Made by a program: the position numbers and the translations under genes | The notes under the pieces: generated by a model | The model's input: only the letters and a program-made list of their open reading frames with translations | What the model was told of the DNA's origin: nothing | Databases searched by the model: none | Shown: positions 14,565 through 20,233 of the stretch, piece after piece | How positions within the stretch are numbered: position 1 is the first letter of the stretch | Layout: each line of letters opens with the position of its first letter | NCBI GenBank assembly: GCA_937877535.1 | Contig: CALFJF010000043.1 | Span: 1-20,233, forward strand | DNA from: an uncultured Treponema sp. | Lineage (GTDB): Bacteria; Spirochaetota; Spirochaetia; Treponematales; Treponemataceae | Direction: 5' to 3' | DNA: 20,233 bases

Positions 14565-14575
14565 ACTACGCGCTA

Positions 14576-15958
14576 TTATAGCGGATTAAACCGTTCCGAA
14601 GAAAGTACGCGCGTTAAATGAATGAAACAATTCGGATATTTTTTTGTGAACTGCGTGAGTGTCATTTCTTTTCCGTTCTCAAAAACCGTGCACCCAAACT
14701 GACCGTCTTTGTCGAAATACGGGAAAATCGCCGCCGAAGAATCAAACACTTTGAATTCGGGGCTTCCGTCGGCAGGATGAACGGTTCTGCGCACTGCCGC
14801 AAGGTAGTAATAAGTCGGCTCGGTTGCGGCAAGCACATACAAAAGCGGCTTCATGTATTTCACTTCATAGCCAGAATTTTTAATGTAGCCTGCCACCGAA
14901 GTGATTCCTTTTTCCGTCACTTCCGCGCTGAACGGCTCAATTTTTACATCAACGCCCGAATCTTCATACAGATAATTTTTTCGTGCTTGAATAGAAAGTT
15001 TCGCCGCCGCAAGATTTCGCGTCCAGTCCAAAGAATAAAACAAATTTTCGCTCATGCCTTTGATTCCGCTCACACCAAGCGGGCTTACTTGCGTTGTGGG
15101 GCGCAAAAGCGGATTTATATAAGTCGCACTTCCAGAAAGCACTTTAATCTGCCCGTCAACAATCCACTTTAAGAACCCCGTATGGCTCAGCGTGAGAACA
15201 TCATTTTTCTTGTCTTCTGAATCGACCGTTCTCTCTTTTCCCGCATTTTTTCCTGCAACGAACACAGGCTTTTCTGTTTCATCATAGCCGCCGTTTTCAA
15301 CTTGCTTGATTCGTTCAAGATTCTTTTTAATGACATTTATCATCACGAGCTTTGCATGATACTGCTCTGGGTGAATGTCCGCGTATTGCCAGGGAAGCGT
15401 TTTTTCAGTGAGCGAAAGCACCGACGCAAACGAAGCCGTGTAAAAATAATCAAAAGGAACGCCAATCTGAACGCCCCGCGCCACAAAGCACCCGTCAATC
15501 ACATAATCTGCGAGCGTTTTGTTTCCGCTTGGAGAAAATTGCACATACACATCGCTGTCACCCGCAAAATAGAACCGAATGCGAATAGGCTTTCCCGTCA
15601 CAGAATCGCGCATTAACACCCAGCTTCCGCTCGCATCGGCGGGATATTCTTCTACCGTTTTATGCTGAATGCCGTCCTGCGTGTACACATCAACAGCAAG
15701 TTCCGTTTCGGGCGCGACAATAATCGAAAAAATATCGCGCGTTTCTTCAAGCCGAACCTGAAACACCTGCCCTACTCCGTTCGTGCGAAGTTCCGTGCGA
15801 TTTTCGCGGATAGCAGAAAGCGGCTCTTCAAACCACCGTTCCGCAATGCTCTTTCGGATTACCGAAGAATCGGGCACGCGGAGTTTATTATTTTGCGCCG
15901 AAAGCGGCAGAATCAAACATGCAAAGAATAAAATCGAACAAAAGCGAAGAACTTTCAT
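14576..15958 (-). CDS. Exported protein of unknown function upstream of the TPR gene
   Basis: A 460-residue protein with a signal peptide (MKVLRFCSILFFACLILPLSA, mature start near Gln22). After it come an extended beta-rich region (residues about 55-135, including FSIIVAPETELAVDVYTQDG and IRFYFAGDSDVYVQFSP), a mid-region with SFASVLSLTEKTLPWQYADI, and a C-terminal part with GITSVAGYIKNSGYEVKYMKP and YYYLAAVRRTVHP. There are no lipobox or membrane helices, so periplasmic location is likely. I do not recognise a characterised family; it looks like a conserved spirochete hypothetical. It ends 11 bp before the TPR gene and starts 56 bp after the acyltransferase gene on the same strand, so it may be read with either. 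Confidence 0.8.
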   Translation of the reverse strand: MKVLRFCSILFFACLILPLSAQNNKLRVPDSSVIRKSIAERWFEEPLSAIRENRTELRTNGVGQVFQVRLEETRDIFSIIVAPETELAVDVYTQDGIQHKTVEEYPADASGSWVLMRDSVTGKPIRIRFYFAGDSDVYVQFSPSGNKTLADYVIDGCFVARGVQIGVPFDYFYTASFASVLSLTEKTLPWQYADIHPEQYHAKLVMINVIKKNLERIKQVENGGYDETEKPVFVAGKNAGKERTVDSEDKKNDVLTLSHTGFLKWIVDGQIKVLSGSATYINPLLRPTTQVSPLGVSGIKGMSENLFYSLDWTRNLAAAKLSIQARKNYLYEDSGVDVKIEPFSAEVTEKGITSVAGYIKNSGYEVKYMKPLLYVLAATEPTYYYLAAVRRTVHPADGSPEFKVFDSSAAIFPYFDKDGQFGCTVFENGKEMTLTQFTKKYPNCFIHLTRVLSSERFNPL

Positions 15959-16014
15959 TAAAATCTCCCGAGCAAAGAATCTCTCTTACATTTTCGGAAA
16001 GAAGAGAATGATTT

Positions 16015-16959
16015 TTAAGACCAAAAGTCGAAGAAATTGTACCACTGATACGGATGCATTTTGCACAGAGTTTCAAGATTTTCCGCGTAGTTTTTTGCCG
16101 TTTCTTCAATTCGTTGCTCGCGCTCTTTTCGGCCACAATCGAATTGAATCGGATTTTTCTTCACGAACATGTCATACTTCGGGTGAAGCGAAAAATCGTT
16201 TTGCCGCAAGCCGTTCACAAAATATGTGGGGGAATTCAAAAGCGCAATCAGAAGAAACACGCCGTACGGAAAGCGGGCACTCTCGCCCAAAAATGGGATT
16301 TCGATGTTTCGGTTTGTGTGCGCACTCACTCGGTCGCCTGCAATCACCACAACGCCACCTTCTTCAAGCCGTTCCTGCAACAAGAGAATCGTTTCCGGGC
16401 CGATGTTGTCAGAACTCACAAGATTAAATGAAGAATTTGGATTGATTTGATTTAAAAGTGCGTTAAATCCTTTTGAGATTTTTGCGTCGGAAACGGTGGT
16501 GATGTTCATCTTCCGTTCCGTGCCGCTTTCCCCGAGGCTCGCAAGCCCTTTCATCATCTGGGCGTTCCCCAAGTGCGAAATCACGATGACAGTTCCCTTT
16601 CCAGCATTGATATGTTTGACCAAATCATGCACATCATCATTTTGCCAAACTACATCTTTAAATGAGAATTTCCCTGCCCAACTCTGTACATTCTCAACTA
16701 AATTGAGTGCAAAAGCACAAATGTGTTTTAAAGTAGAATTATATTTTCTTTTTGAATCTGATAAGACGACATTCACCCGGCAAAGATAGTCTTTTGAGAT
16801 TCGCCGCGCCTCTTTTCCGAACAGCCAATAAAAAAATCCAATCGGAAGCGCAAGAAAACGCATAAAAACAGACGGAAACACTTTGAGAACGAAAAACATC
16901 ATTTTGTAGCCAAAATTATGATTCTGCCTAACTTCGTACCACTGGGAATTTTCGCTCAT
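16015..16959 (-). CDS. LPLAT-family (LpxL/HtrB-like) acyltransferase of an aryl-polyene-type cluster
   Basis: A 314-residue membrane-associated acyltransferase. An N-terminal hydrophobic helix (about residues 20-50, FFVLKVFPSVFMRFLALPIG...YWLFG) precedes the catalytic region. ISHLGNAQ (about 132-139) is the place of the HX4(D/E) motif, here H-L-G-N-A-Q, so the acidic residue is replaced by Gln. VVVIAGDRVS and IPFLGESARFPYGVFLLIAL match later family blocks. The family transfers acyl chains to lipid or sugar acceptors. In aryl-polyene and flexirubin-like clusters such an enzyme lies next to a GT2 gene and is thought to attach the polyene to a membrane lipid. Its start overlaps the GT2 stop by 4 bp, so the two are coupled. 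The Gln is read directly from the codon CAG. Confidence 0.85.
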   Translation of the reverse strand: MSENSQWYEVRQNHNFGYKMMFFVLKVFPSVFMRFLALPIGFFYWLFGKEARRISKDYLCRVNVVLSDSKRKYNSTLKHICAFALNLVENVQSWAGKFSFKDVVWQNDDVHDLVKHINAGKGTVIVISHLGNAQMMKGLASLGESGTERKMNITTVSDAKISKGFNALLNQINPNSSFNLVSSDNIGPETILLLQERLEEGGVVVIAGDRVSAHTNRNIEIPFLGESARFPYGVFLLIALLNSPTYFVNGLRQNDFSLHPKYDMFVKKNPIQFDCGRKEREQRIEETAKNYAENLETLCKMHPYQWYNFFDFWS

Positions 16960-17723
16960 TTTTCACCGTCAGTTCGGGCATGCCGAAAAATCTTTCTCCA
17001 CAAAAGAACGGGCGAAAGCACAATCATTTTGCAGCACAGGCGCGTGAACACCCAGGAAATGCGCACATTGTCTCTGAATGCGTGGAAATTTGAAATTCCA
17101 TCGCTCGGATAAGTGACATGCACGGGGTAAAATTCCAAATCAAGCCCCGCCCACATCAGCTGAATCAAAATTTCGACATCAAAGCCCATCCGCTTGTCGT
17201 ACATTTTTTTTGTGACAAATTTGAAAGTCGGCTCGGTCGGATAAATTCTAAATCCGCAGAGTGCGTCAACGATTTTATTGCTCCATGTGCAAACCATACA
17301 CCAAGTGTTCGCAAAGGCATGAGCATTTTTTCTGTGTCCGGGGGCCGTTTCGTCATATTCGGGATAGCCGCAAATCATTTTTGAAGGAGAATTTTTCGCC
17401 TTTTCGACAAAAAACGGAATCTGCGTGCTGTCGTGCTGACCGTCCGCGTCGAGTTGCAGAATGTGAGAATAGCCTTTTTCGTGCGCAAAAATCACGCCGC
17501 TCGCAAAAGCCGCCCCCTTTCCGCCGTTTTTCGGTCGAACGACAATTTCAACATCGCCGTGCTTTTCCTTGATTTGAGAAAGATAATTTTTCGTCTCCGC
17601 GTCATTTCCGTCATCAACAAGAATAATCGGAATCCCATACTGAACGATAGAATCCACGACCTCAGCGCAAGCACGCCCGTGACGATAAACTGGAATCAAA
17701 ATACAAGGTGAAAAATCTGTCAT
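16956..17723 (-). CDS. Family 2 glycosyltransferase of an aryl-polyene-type cluster
   Basis: A 255-residue GT-A fold enzyme. The N-terminal CILIPVYRHG and IILVDDGNDAETK form the nucleotide-binding part. NGGKGAAFASGV and the metal-binding LQLDADGQHD (DxD, about residues 91-100) are typical of dolichol-phosphate-mannose-synthase-like GT2 proteins. CGFRIYP and GFDVEILIQLMWAGLDLEFYPV follow as expected. A hydrophobic C-terminal segment near LCCKMIVLSPVLLW may tether it to the membrane. It would transfer a sugar to a lipid or head group made by the pathway. It precedes the acyltransferase with a 4-bp overlap and is separated from the dehydratase by two plus-strand genes. No strong ribosome site or promoter is apparent before the ATG. 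Confidence 0.88.
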   Translation of the reverse strand: MTDFSPCILIPVYRHGRACAEVVDSIVQYGIPIILVDDGNDAETKNYLSQIKEKHGDVEIVVRPKNGGKGAAFASGVIFAHEKGYSHILQLDADGQHDSTQIPFFVEKAKNSPSKMICGYPEYDETAPGHRKNAHAFANTWCMVCTWSNKIVDALCGFRIYPTEPTFKFVTKKMYDKRMGFDVEILIQLMWAGLDLEFYPVHVTYPSDGISNFHAFRDNVRISWVFTRLCCKMIVLSPVLLWRKIFRHARTDGEK

Positions 17724-17807
17724 AAATGAATTGTTATTTTATCGCAAATGATGATTTTATTCTATAATTTGCAGTTTTTCTGTTTTCAGGGATATGGCAA
17801 AAGCCTC

Positions 17808-17835
17808 TTGCAAAAATGCTTTTTTTTTGTATAGT
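17808..17835 (+). promoter_or_regulatory. Promoter of the exported-protein pair, with T9 in the spacer
   Basis: TTGCAA (17808-17813) and TATAGT (17830-17835) are separated by 16 nt that include nine consecutive T (17820-17828). The ATG at 17868 lies about 32 nt after the -10 box and has a strong ribosome site (GGAGG, 17858-17862). Confidence 0.6.
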
Positions 17836-17867
17836 CTGATTAAGATTGTTTTCATTTGGAGGTTAAA

Positions 17868-18383
17868 ATGAAAAAATTAAAGTTAATTCTTTTGTCGGTT
17901 CTTGCTTCACTTTCATTCGCGGCATGCACATCTGTTGAAGATTTAGGACGATTCACCGTCATTTCTTCAAAAAATGTCGATTTGTCTCGGCTCGGCGAAA
18001 TGCAAAAATTCGCGGGAAAATCAGAAACAAAAAAATACAACGCAAGATTTTTGTTCATCCGCTACAGCAAAATTTCTGACAATTACATTCTTGAAAACGC
18101 TTTGGATTCAGCACTTGAAACAATTCCAGGCGCGGTTGCACTTGTAGACGCGAAAGTTCAATATTACAAAAAGACGGGCTTTCTCGGAATTACAGGAAAA
18201 TGGGGCTACAAGTTTGAGGGAACGGCTCTCATCGACACCGACACAATCGGTGAGGCAAATCTTCCGAGCGAGAACGAAACACTTTTCATCATAAAAGATG
18301 AGGCGAGCAACGAAATTGCCTTTGTCACGGAAAGCGAATTCAACGAAAAACTTTCCGAAATGTCAGAATTAGCGGAACTTTAA
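17868..18383 (+). CDS. Small lipoprotein of unknown function
   Basis: A 171-residue predicted lipoprotein: MKKLKLILLSVLASLSFAAC with the lipidated Cys at residue 20. I place the start at the ATG at 17868, not an in-frame TTG 12 nt upstream, because GGAGG (17858-17862) is correctly spaced for the ATG and overlaps the TTG. The mature part begins SVEDLGRFTVISSKNVDLSRL, has a helical ENALDSALETIPGAVALVDA, and a beta-rich GFLGITGKWGYKFEGTALID that resembles small periplasmic domains with a final two-strand turn. The family is not firmly recognised. The next gene starts 2 bp after its stop. The pair runs opposite to the surrounding lipid-biosynthesis genes and interrupts them. Confidence 0.75.
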   Translation: MKKLKLILLSVLASLSFAACTSVEDLGRFTVISSKNVDLSRLGEMQKFAGKSETKKYNARFLFIRYSKISDNYILENALDSALETIPGAVALVDAKVQYYKKTGFLGITGKWGYKFEGTALIDTDTIGEANLPSENETLFIIKDEASNEIAFVTESEFNEKLSEMSELAEL

Positions 18384-18385
18384 AA

Positions 18386-18757
18386 ATGAAAAAATTTATC
18401 GCATTCATTCTAATTTCGCTCGTTTCGATTTCACTTTTCGCAAAAAATATCACGCTTAAAGTCACGGGCGAAGATTACAACAAAATCAAGATTCACAATT
18501 ATTCTTCGTTTGAGCAAGTTTCTGGCATCATCAAAAAAATGGAGAAAAAAAGCGACGGCTACACTCCCGCTTCGATTTTAGACCGATTCAAAGTCGAAGG
18601 CGTTGACGGCGAAACCGACATCAAAGGAAAAATAAAAGAAGACGGATTTTTGGTCATAGTTTTGGATAAAGAATACGACGGCAAAATAAAAGCAAGCCTC
18701 GCGTATAAAAATTATGTCGGCTATGACATCGTAATCATTCAACTTGAAGACAAATAG
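18386..18757 (+). CDS. Small exported protein of unknown function
   Basis: A 123-residue protein with a clear signal peptide (MKKFIAFILISLVSISLFA, mature start KNITLKVTG). The mature domain of about 104 residues is Lys/Asp-rich with predicted strands, for example DGFLVIVLDKEYDGKIKASL and YVGYDIVIIQLEDK. No Cys follows the signal, so it is secreted or periplasmic rather than lipidated. It starts 2 bp after the lipoprotein stop, without a strong ribosome site of its own, so translation is probably coupled. It converges with the dehydratase gene, 24 bp away. No family is recognised. Confidence 0.7.
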   Translation: MKKFIAFILISLVSISLFAKNITLKVTGEDYNKIKIHNYSSFEQVSGIIKKMEKKSDGYTPASILDRFKVEGVDGETDIKGKIKEDGFLVIVLDKEYDGKIKASLAYKNYVGYDIVIIQLEDK

Positions 18758-18781
18758 ATTTTCAGCGGGAACTTCACTCAC

Positions 18782-19129
18782 TCAAAATGTGTAGCTCCCG
18801 CTCGAATAAACCCGCCCGTCCGCCTCGTCACTCACTTCAAAACTCACGCGATTTTTCTCCTTTTCAAAGCTGATTTTAAAAATCACCGTCGTGTCGGGCA
18901 AAAGCTTGTCGGAAAATTTGAAGCGTTTGATGTTCGGGGTCGAAAGTGGAAGGGCAAAATATTTCTGAGCATAATGAACGAGCAAATCAATCTGCGCCAC
19001 CGCGGGCAAAAGCTTGAACTGTGGGAAATGCCCGTCAAAATAATCGCTCTCGGCGGCAATTTTCACTTTGAGAGAAATTTCGTTTTCACTTTGCGCCAAG
19101 ATTTCTTCGGGAGGAATTGAGTGAATCAT
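18782..19129 (-). CDS. ApeI-like 3-hydroxyacyl-ACP dehydratase (hotdog fold)
   Basis: A 115-residue hotdog-fold protein. The central YFDGHFPQFKLLPAVAQIDLL (about residues 30-50) corresponds to the FabZ/FabA/ApeI active-site block (GHFP...P...Q.D): His is the catalytic base, and an Asp replaces the FabZ Glu, as in aryl-polyene dehydratases. IKRFKFSDKLLPDTTVIFKI matches the second half of the fold. It would dehydrate 3-hydroxyacyl-ACP during polyene or fatty-acid elongation. The ATG overlaps the stop of the truncated Rpn gene (ATGA), and its own ribosome site is weak. Its first residues, MIHSIPPE, are nearly duplicated at the Rpn start (MIHGIPAE), which suggests the Rpn gene was inserted at this start. 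Confidence 0.85.
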   Translation of the reverse strand: MIHSIPPEEILAQSENEISLKVKIAAESDYFDGHFPQFKLLPAVAQIDLLVHYAQKYFALPLSTPNIKRFKFSDKLLPDTTVIFKISFEKEKNRVSFEVSDEADGRVYSSGSYTF

Positions 19130-19896
19130 TTGTTTTCCGTCTGCAATTTTTCAATATCGCTTGTAGAAAGCCCCGTCGCTTGTGCAATTTGCTCGATTGT
19201 AAGTATATTCATAGCGAGCAGACTTTTAGCAGTCTCTTTTTTAGCTTTTTCTCGTCCTTCTGCTCGTCCTGCTTTTATACCTTCTGCTCGTCCTGCTTCA
19301 AGTCCTTCCCGACGCATTGCGGCAAGAGAAGAAATCCTATCGCGCTCAAAAATTTCTTGTCTGTATTGGGCAATCCATAAGTCTTGGTTTGCGCTGATTG
19401 ATGAAAGTGATTTTTGTGCTTTCATAAGCCCTGCCTCCTTGTCCGCAAGTTTGTTGATTATTTCGCTTTTTTGAGGATTATCCGCATTTTTTAGGAATAT
19501 TGCCCAATTTTCAAGCAAAGAATTTGTCTCTAAAGTCTTTTCAAGACAGGCAACTTTTGAAAGTTCGATGAAAATCACATTGAGCGAATTAGAAAGTTCC
19601 CGTCCGTCTTTCGTTCTCATCGCGTATCGGCTCACGACATCCTTACTGTTCGCATCAAACGGAAAATCCAAAACCGTAATTTGATAGACTATCGGTGCTT
19701 TATCCCAGCTTTCGCCTTTTTTGAGATATGTCGTTTCAAGCCGAGCGACCTGATATTCCGCCCTTTTTGCGTAGTCATATTTCTGGTCGAATGCCTGCAT
19801 TTCGATGTCGGCAAAACGCCCGTCAGCAAACTCGCAAAGGATGTCATAACTAACGCCTCGCTGTCCGAAAAATTCTGCGGGAATTCCGTGAATCAC
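19126..19896 (-). CDS. Rpn/PD-(D/E)XK nuclease family protein, N-terminally truncated
   Basis: A 256-residue member of the Rpn (recombination-promoting nuclease)/PDDEXK transposase-like family. SYDILCEFADGRFADIEMQ supplies the catalytic Asp and the ExQ of the PD-(D/E)XK core, followed by YAKRAEYQVARL, IVYQITVLDF and SRYAMRTKDGRELS, all expected. The tail has EGLEAGRAEGIKAGRAEG and a final helix-turn (IEQIAQATGLSTSDIEKL), also typical. Full-length proteins have about 50 or more residues before the Asp-containing strand; here only about 16 precede it, and they resemble the start of the downstream dehydratase. The GTG start overlaps the ligase stop by 4 bp and uses its GGAG; the stop overlaps the dehydratase ATG. 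DNA cleavage activity of a truncated form is uncertain. Confidence 0.82.
   Translation of the reverse strand: MIHGIPAEFFGQRGVSYDILCEFADGRFADIEMQAFDQKYDYAKRAEYQVARLETTYLKKGESWDKAPIVYQITVLDFPFDANSKDVVSRYAMRTKDGRELSNSLNVIFIELSKVACLEKTLETNSLLENWAIFLKNADNPQKSEIINKLADKEAGLMKAQKSLSSISANQDLWIAQYRQEIFERDRISSLAAMRREGLEAGRAEGIKAGRAEGREKAKKETAKSLLAMNILTIEQIAQATGLSTSDIEKLQTENK
19260..19302 (-). repeat. Direct repeat encoding the GRAEG units of the Rpn tail
   Basis: TTCTGCTCGTCCTGCTT (plus-strand reading) occurs twice about 25 bp apart and encodes two AGRAEG units. Such repeats in Rpn tails are prone to change in copy number. Confidence 0.55.
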
Positions 19897-20233
19897 TTTT
19901 CATCTCCAGCAAACAAAGCCTGAATCTCCGGCTTGTGCTTTTTCCCCTGAACATCGGTCGGGAGTTTTTCGAGGTAACGCCATTTTTTCGGCAAAACCAC
20001 ATTCTCAAAAAATTGCAGAAGATAGTCGTGGAAGTGGCGGTTAATCAAATATTTTTCGGTGTCGGCGAATTTCTTTTTGCCCTCTTCGTTCAAGACAATC
20101 GCCGCAGCAAGATATTGCCGCCTATCGCTCATAGGCACGACCGAGCAATCGAGAACCAGCCCGCTCTGCAGCAAGCGATTTTCAACTTCGGTGACGGAAA
20201 TGCGTTTTTCTTCGATTTTGACGATGGAATCCG
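19893..20233 (-). CDS. AMP-dependent acyl ligase, C-terminal part (gene continues past the right edge)
   Basis: The open frame runs to the right edge, so only the last 113 residues or so are present. The visible part is the mobile C-terminal subdomain of adenylate-forming enzymes: it begins DSIVKIEEKRISVTEVENRL, the A8 hinge region, and ends with LPTDVQGKKHKPEIQALF, where QGK supplies the A10 catalytic Lys. Such an enzyme would activate an acyl or aryl acid as its acyl-AMP for loading on CoA or an acyl carrier protein. Its place beside a dehydratase, GT2 and LPLAT fits aryl-polyene/flexirubin-like clusters. The TGA stop overlaps the GTG of the Rpn gene, and the GGAG inside its last codons serves as that gene's ribosome site. 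Confidence 0.85.
   Translation of the reverse strand, partial: DSIVKIEEKRISVTEVENRLLQSGLVLDCSVVPMSDRRQYLAAAIVLNEEGKKKFADTEKYLINRHFHDYLLQFFENVVLPKKWRYLEKLPTDVQGKKHKPEIQALFAGDEK

Noticed and set aside
14572..14577. TATAAT box just before the TPR gene as its own promoter
   Set aside because: It overlaps the tandem stop codons of the upstream gene inside a short palindrome (CGCTATTATAGCG) and has no credible -35 box; I mention it only in the gene entry.
12014..14581. Many ORFs of 60-190 residues on both strands within the TPR gene
   Set aside because: The TPR frame has a signal peptide and coherent repeats throughout; the others are Arg-rich shadow frames.
18764..18802. AGCGGGA/TCCCGCT inverted repeat between the convergent small exported protein and dehydratase genes as a terminator
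   Set aside because: The stem is 7 bp with a 25-nt loop, lies partly in coding sequence, and has no T run on either strand.

Overview
The window looks like chromosomal DNA from a host-associated Treponema-type spirochete. The evidence is families of short-signal-peptide MKKI... outer-membrane proteins, relaxed spirochete lipoboxes, an LPDVTTVV-type beta-barrel protein, an ExbB-ExbD-TonB set with a large periplasmic TPR protein, and an Rpn-type nuclease gene with a ...EGxxxGRAEG... tail. There are no tRNA, rRNA, phage or complete IS genes. The organism call is inference; no marker gene is present.

Layout. (1) 1-875: no large gene. It holds a possible 22-residue membrane peptide, two rho-independent terminators, several palindromic or tandem dispersed repeats, and a promoter whose 17-bp spacer contains a run of nine G. 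(2) 876-4646: three paralogous outer-membrane proteins in tandem, apparently one operon under that promoter, followed by a 14-bp tandem array and a palindrome. Two inverted copies of one dispersed repeat (about 581-652 and 4795-4868) bracket this array. (3) 4923-6278: a two-domain lipoprotein and a strong bidirectional terminator. (4) 6378-7406 (minus): a three-gene, tightly coupled DUF3791-DUF3990-small protein operon of toxin-antitoxin type. (5) 7565-8038 (minus): an orphan copy of the lipoprotein's C-terminal domain without signal peptide, probably a remnant. (6) 8138-11949 (plus): a beta-barrel protein, ExbB, ExbD and a TonB-like protein, probably one operon for energised outer-membrane transport. 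(7) 11952-15958 (minus): a long periplasmic TPR protein and an exported protein of unknown function. (8) 16015-20233 (minus, interrupted): an LPLAT acyltransferase, a family 2 glycosyltransferase, an ApeI-like hotdog dehydratase and the 3' end of an AMP-dependent ligase, the usual parts of an aryl-polyene/flexirubin-like lipid cluster that continues past the right edge. A plus-strand pair of small exported proteins sits between the dehydratase and glycosyltransferase genes, and an N-terminally truncated Rpn nuclease gene is wedged, with 4-bp stop/start overlaps on both sides, between ligase and dehydratase.

The strongest leads are the poly-G promoter spacer, which looks like a phase switch for the outer-membrane protein operon; the Rpn insertion, which appears to have duplicated the dehydratase start; and the three-gene DUF3990 operon with a possibly leaderless promoter. 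A palindromic element is also embedded in frame in tonB.
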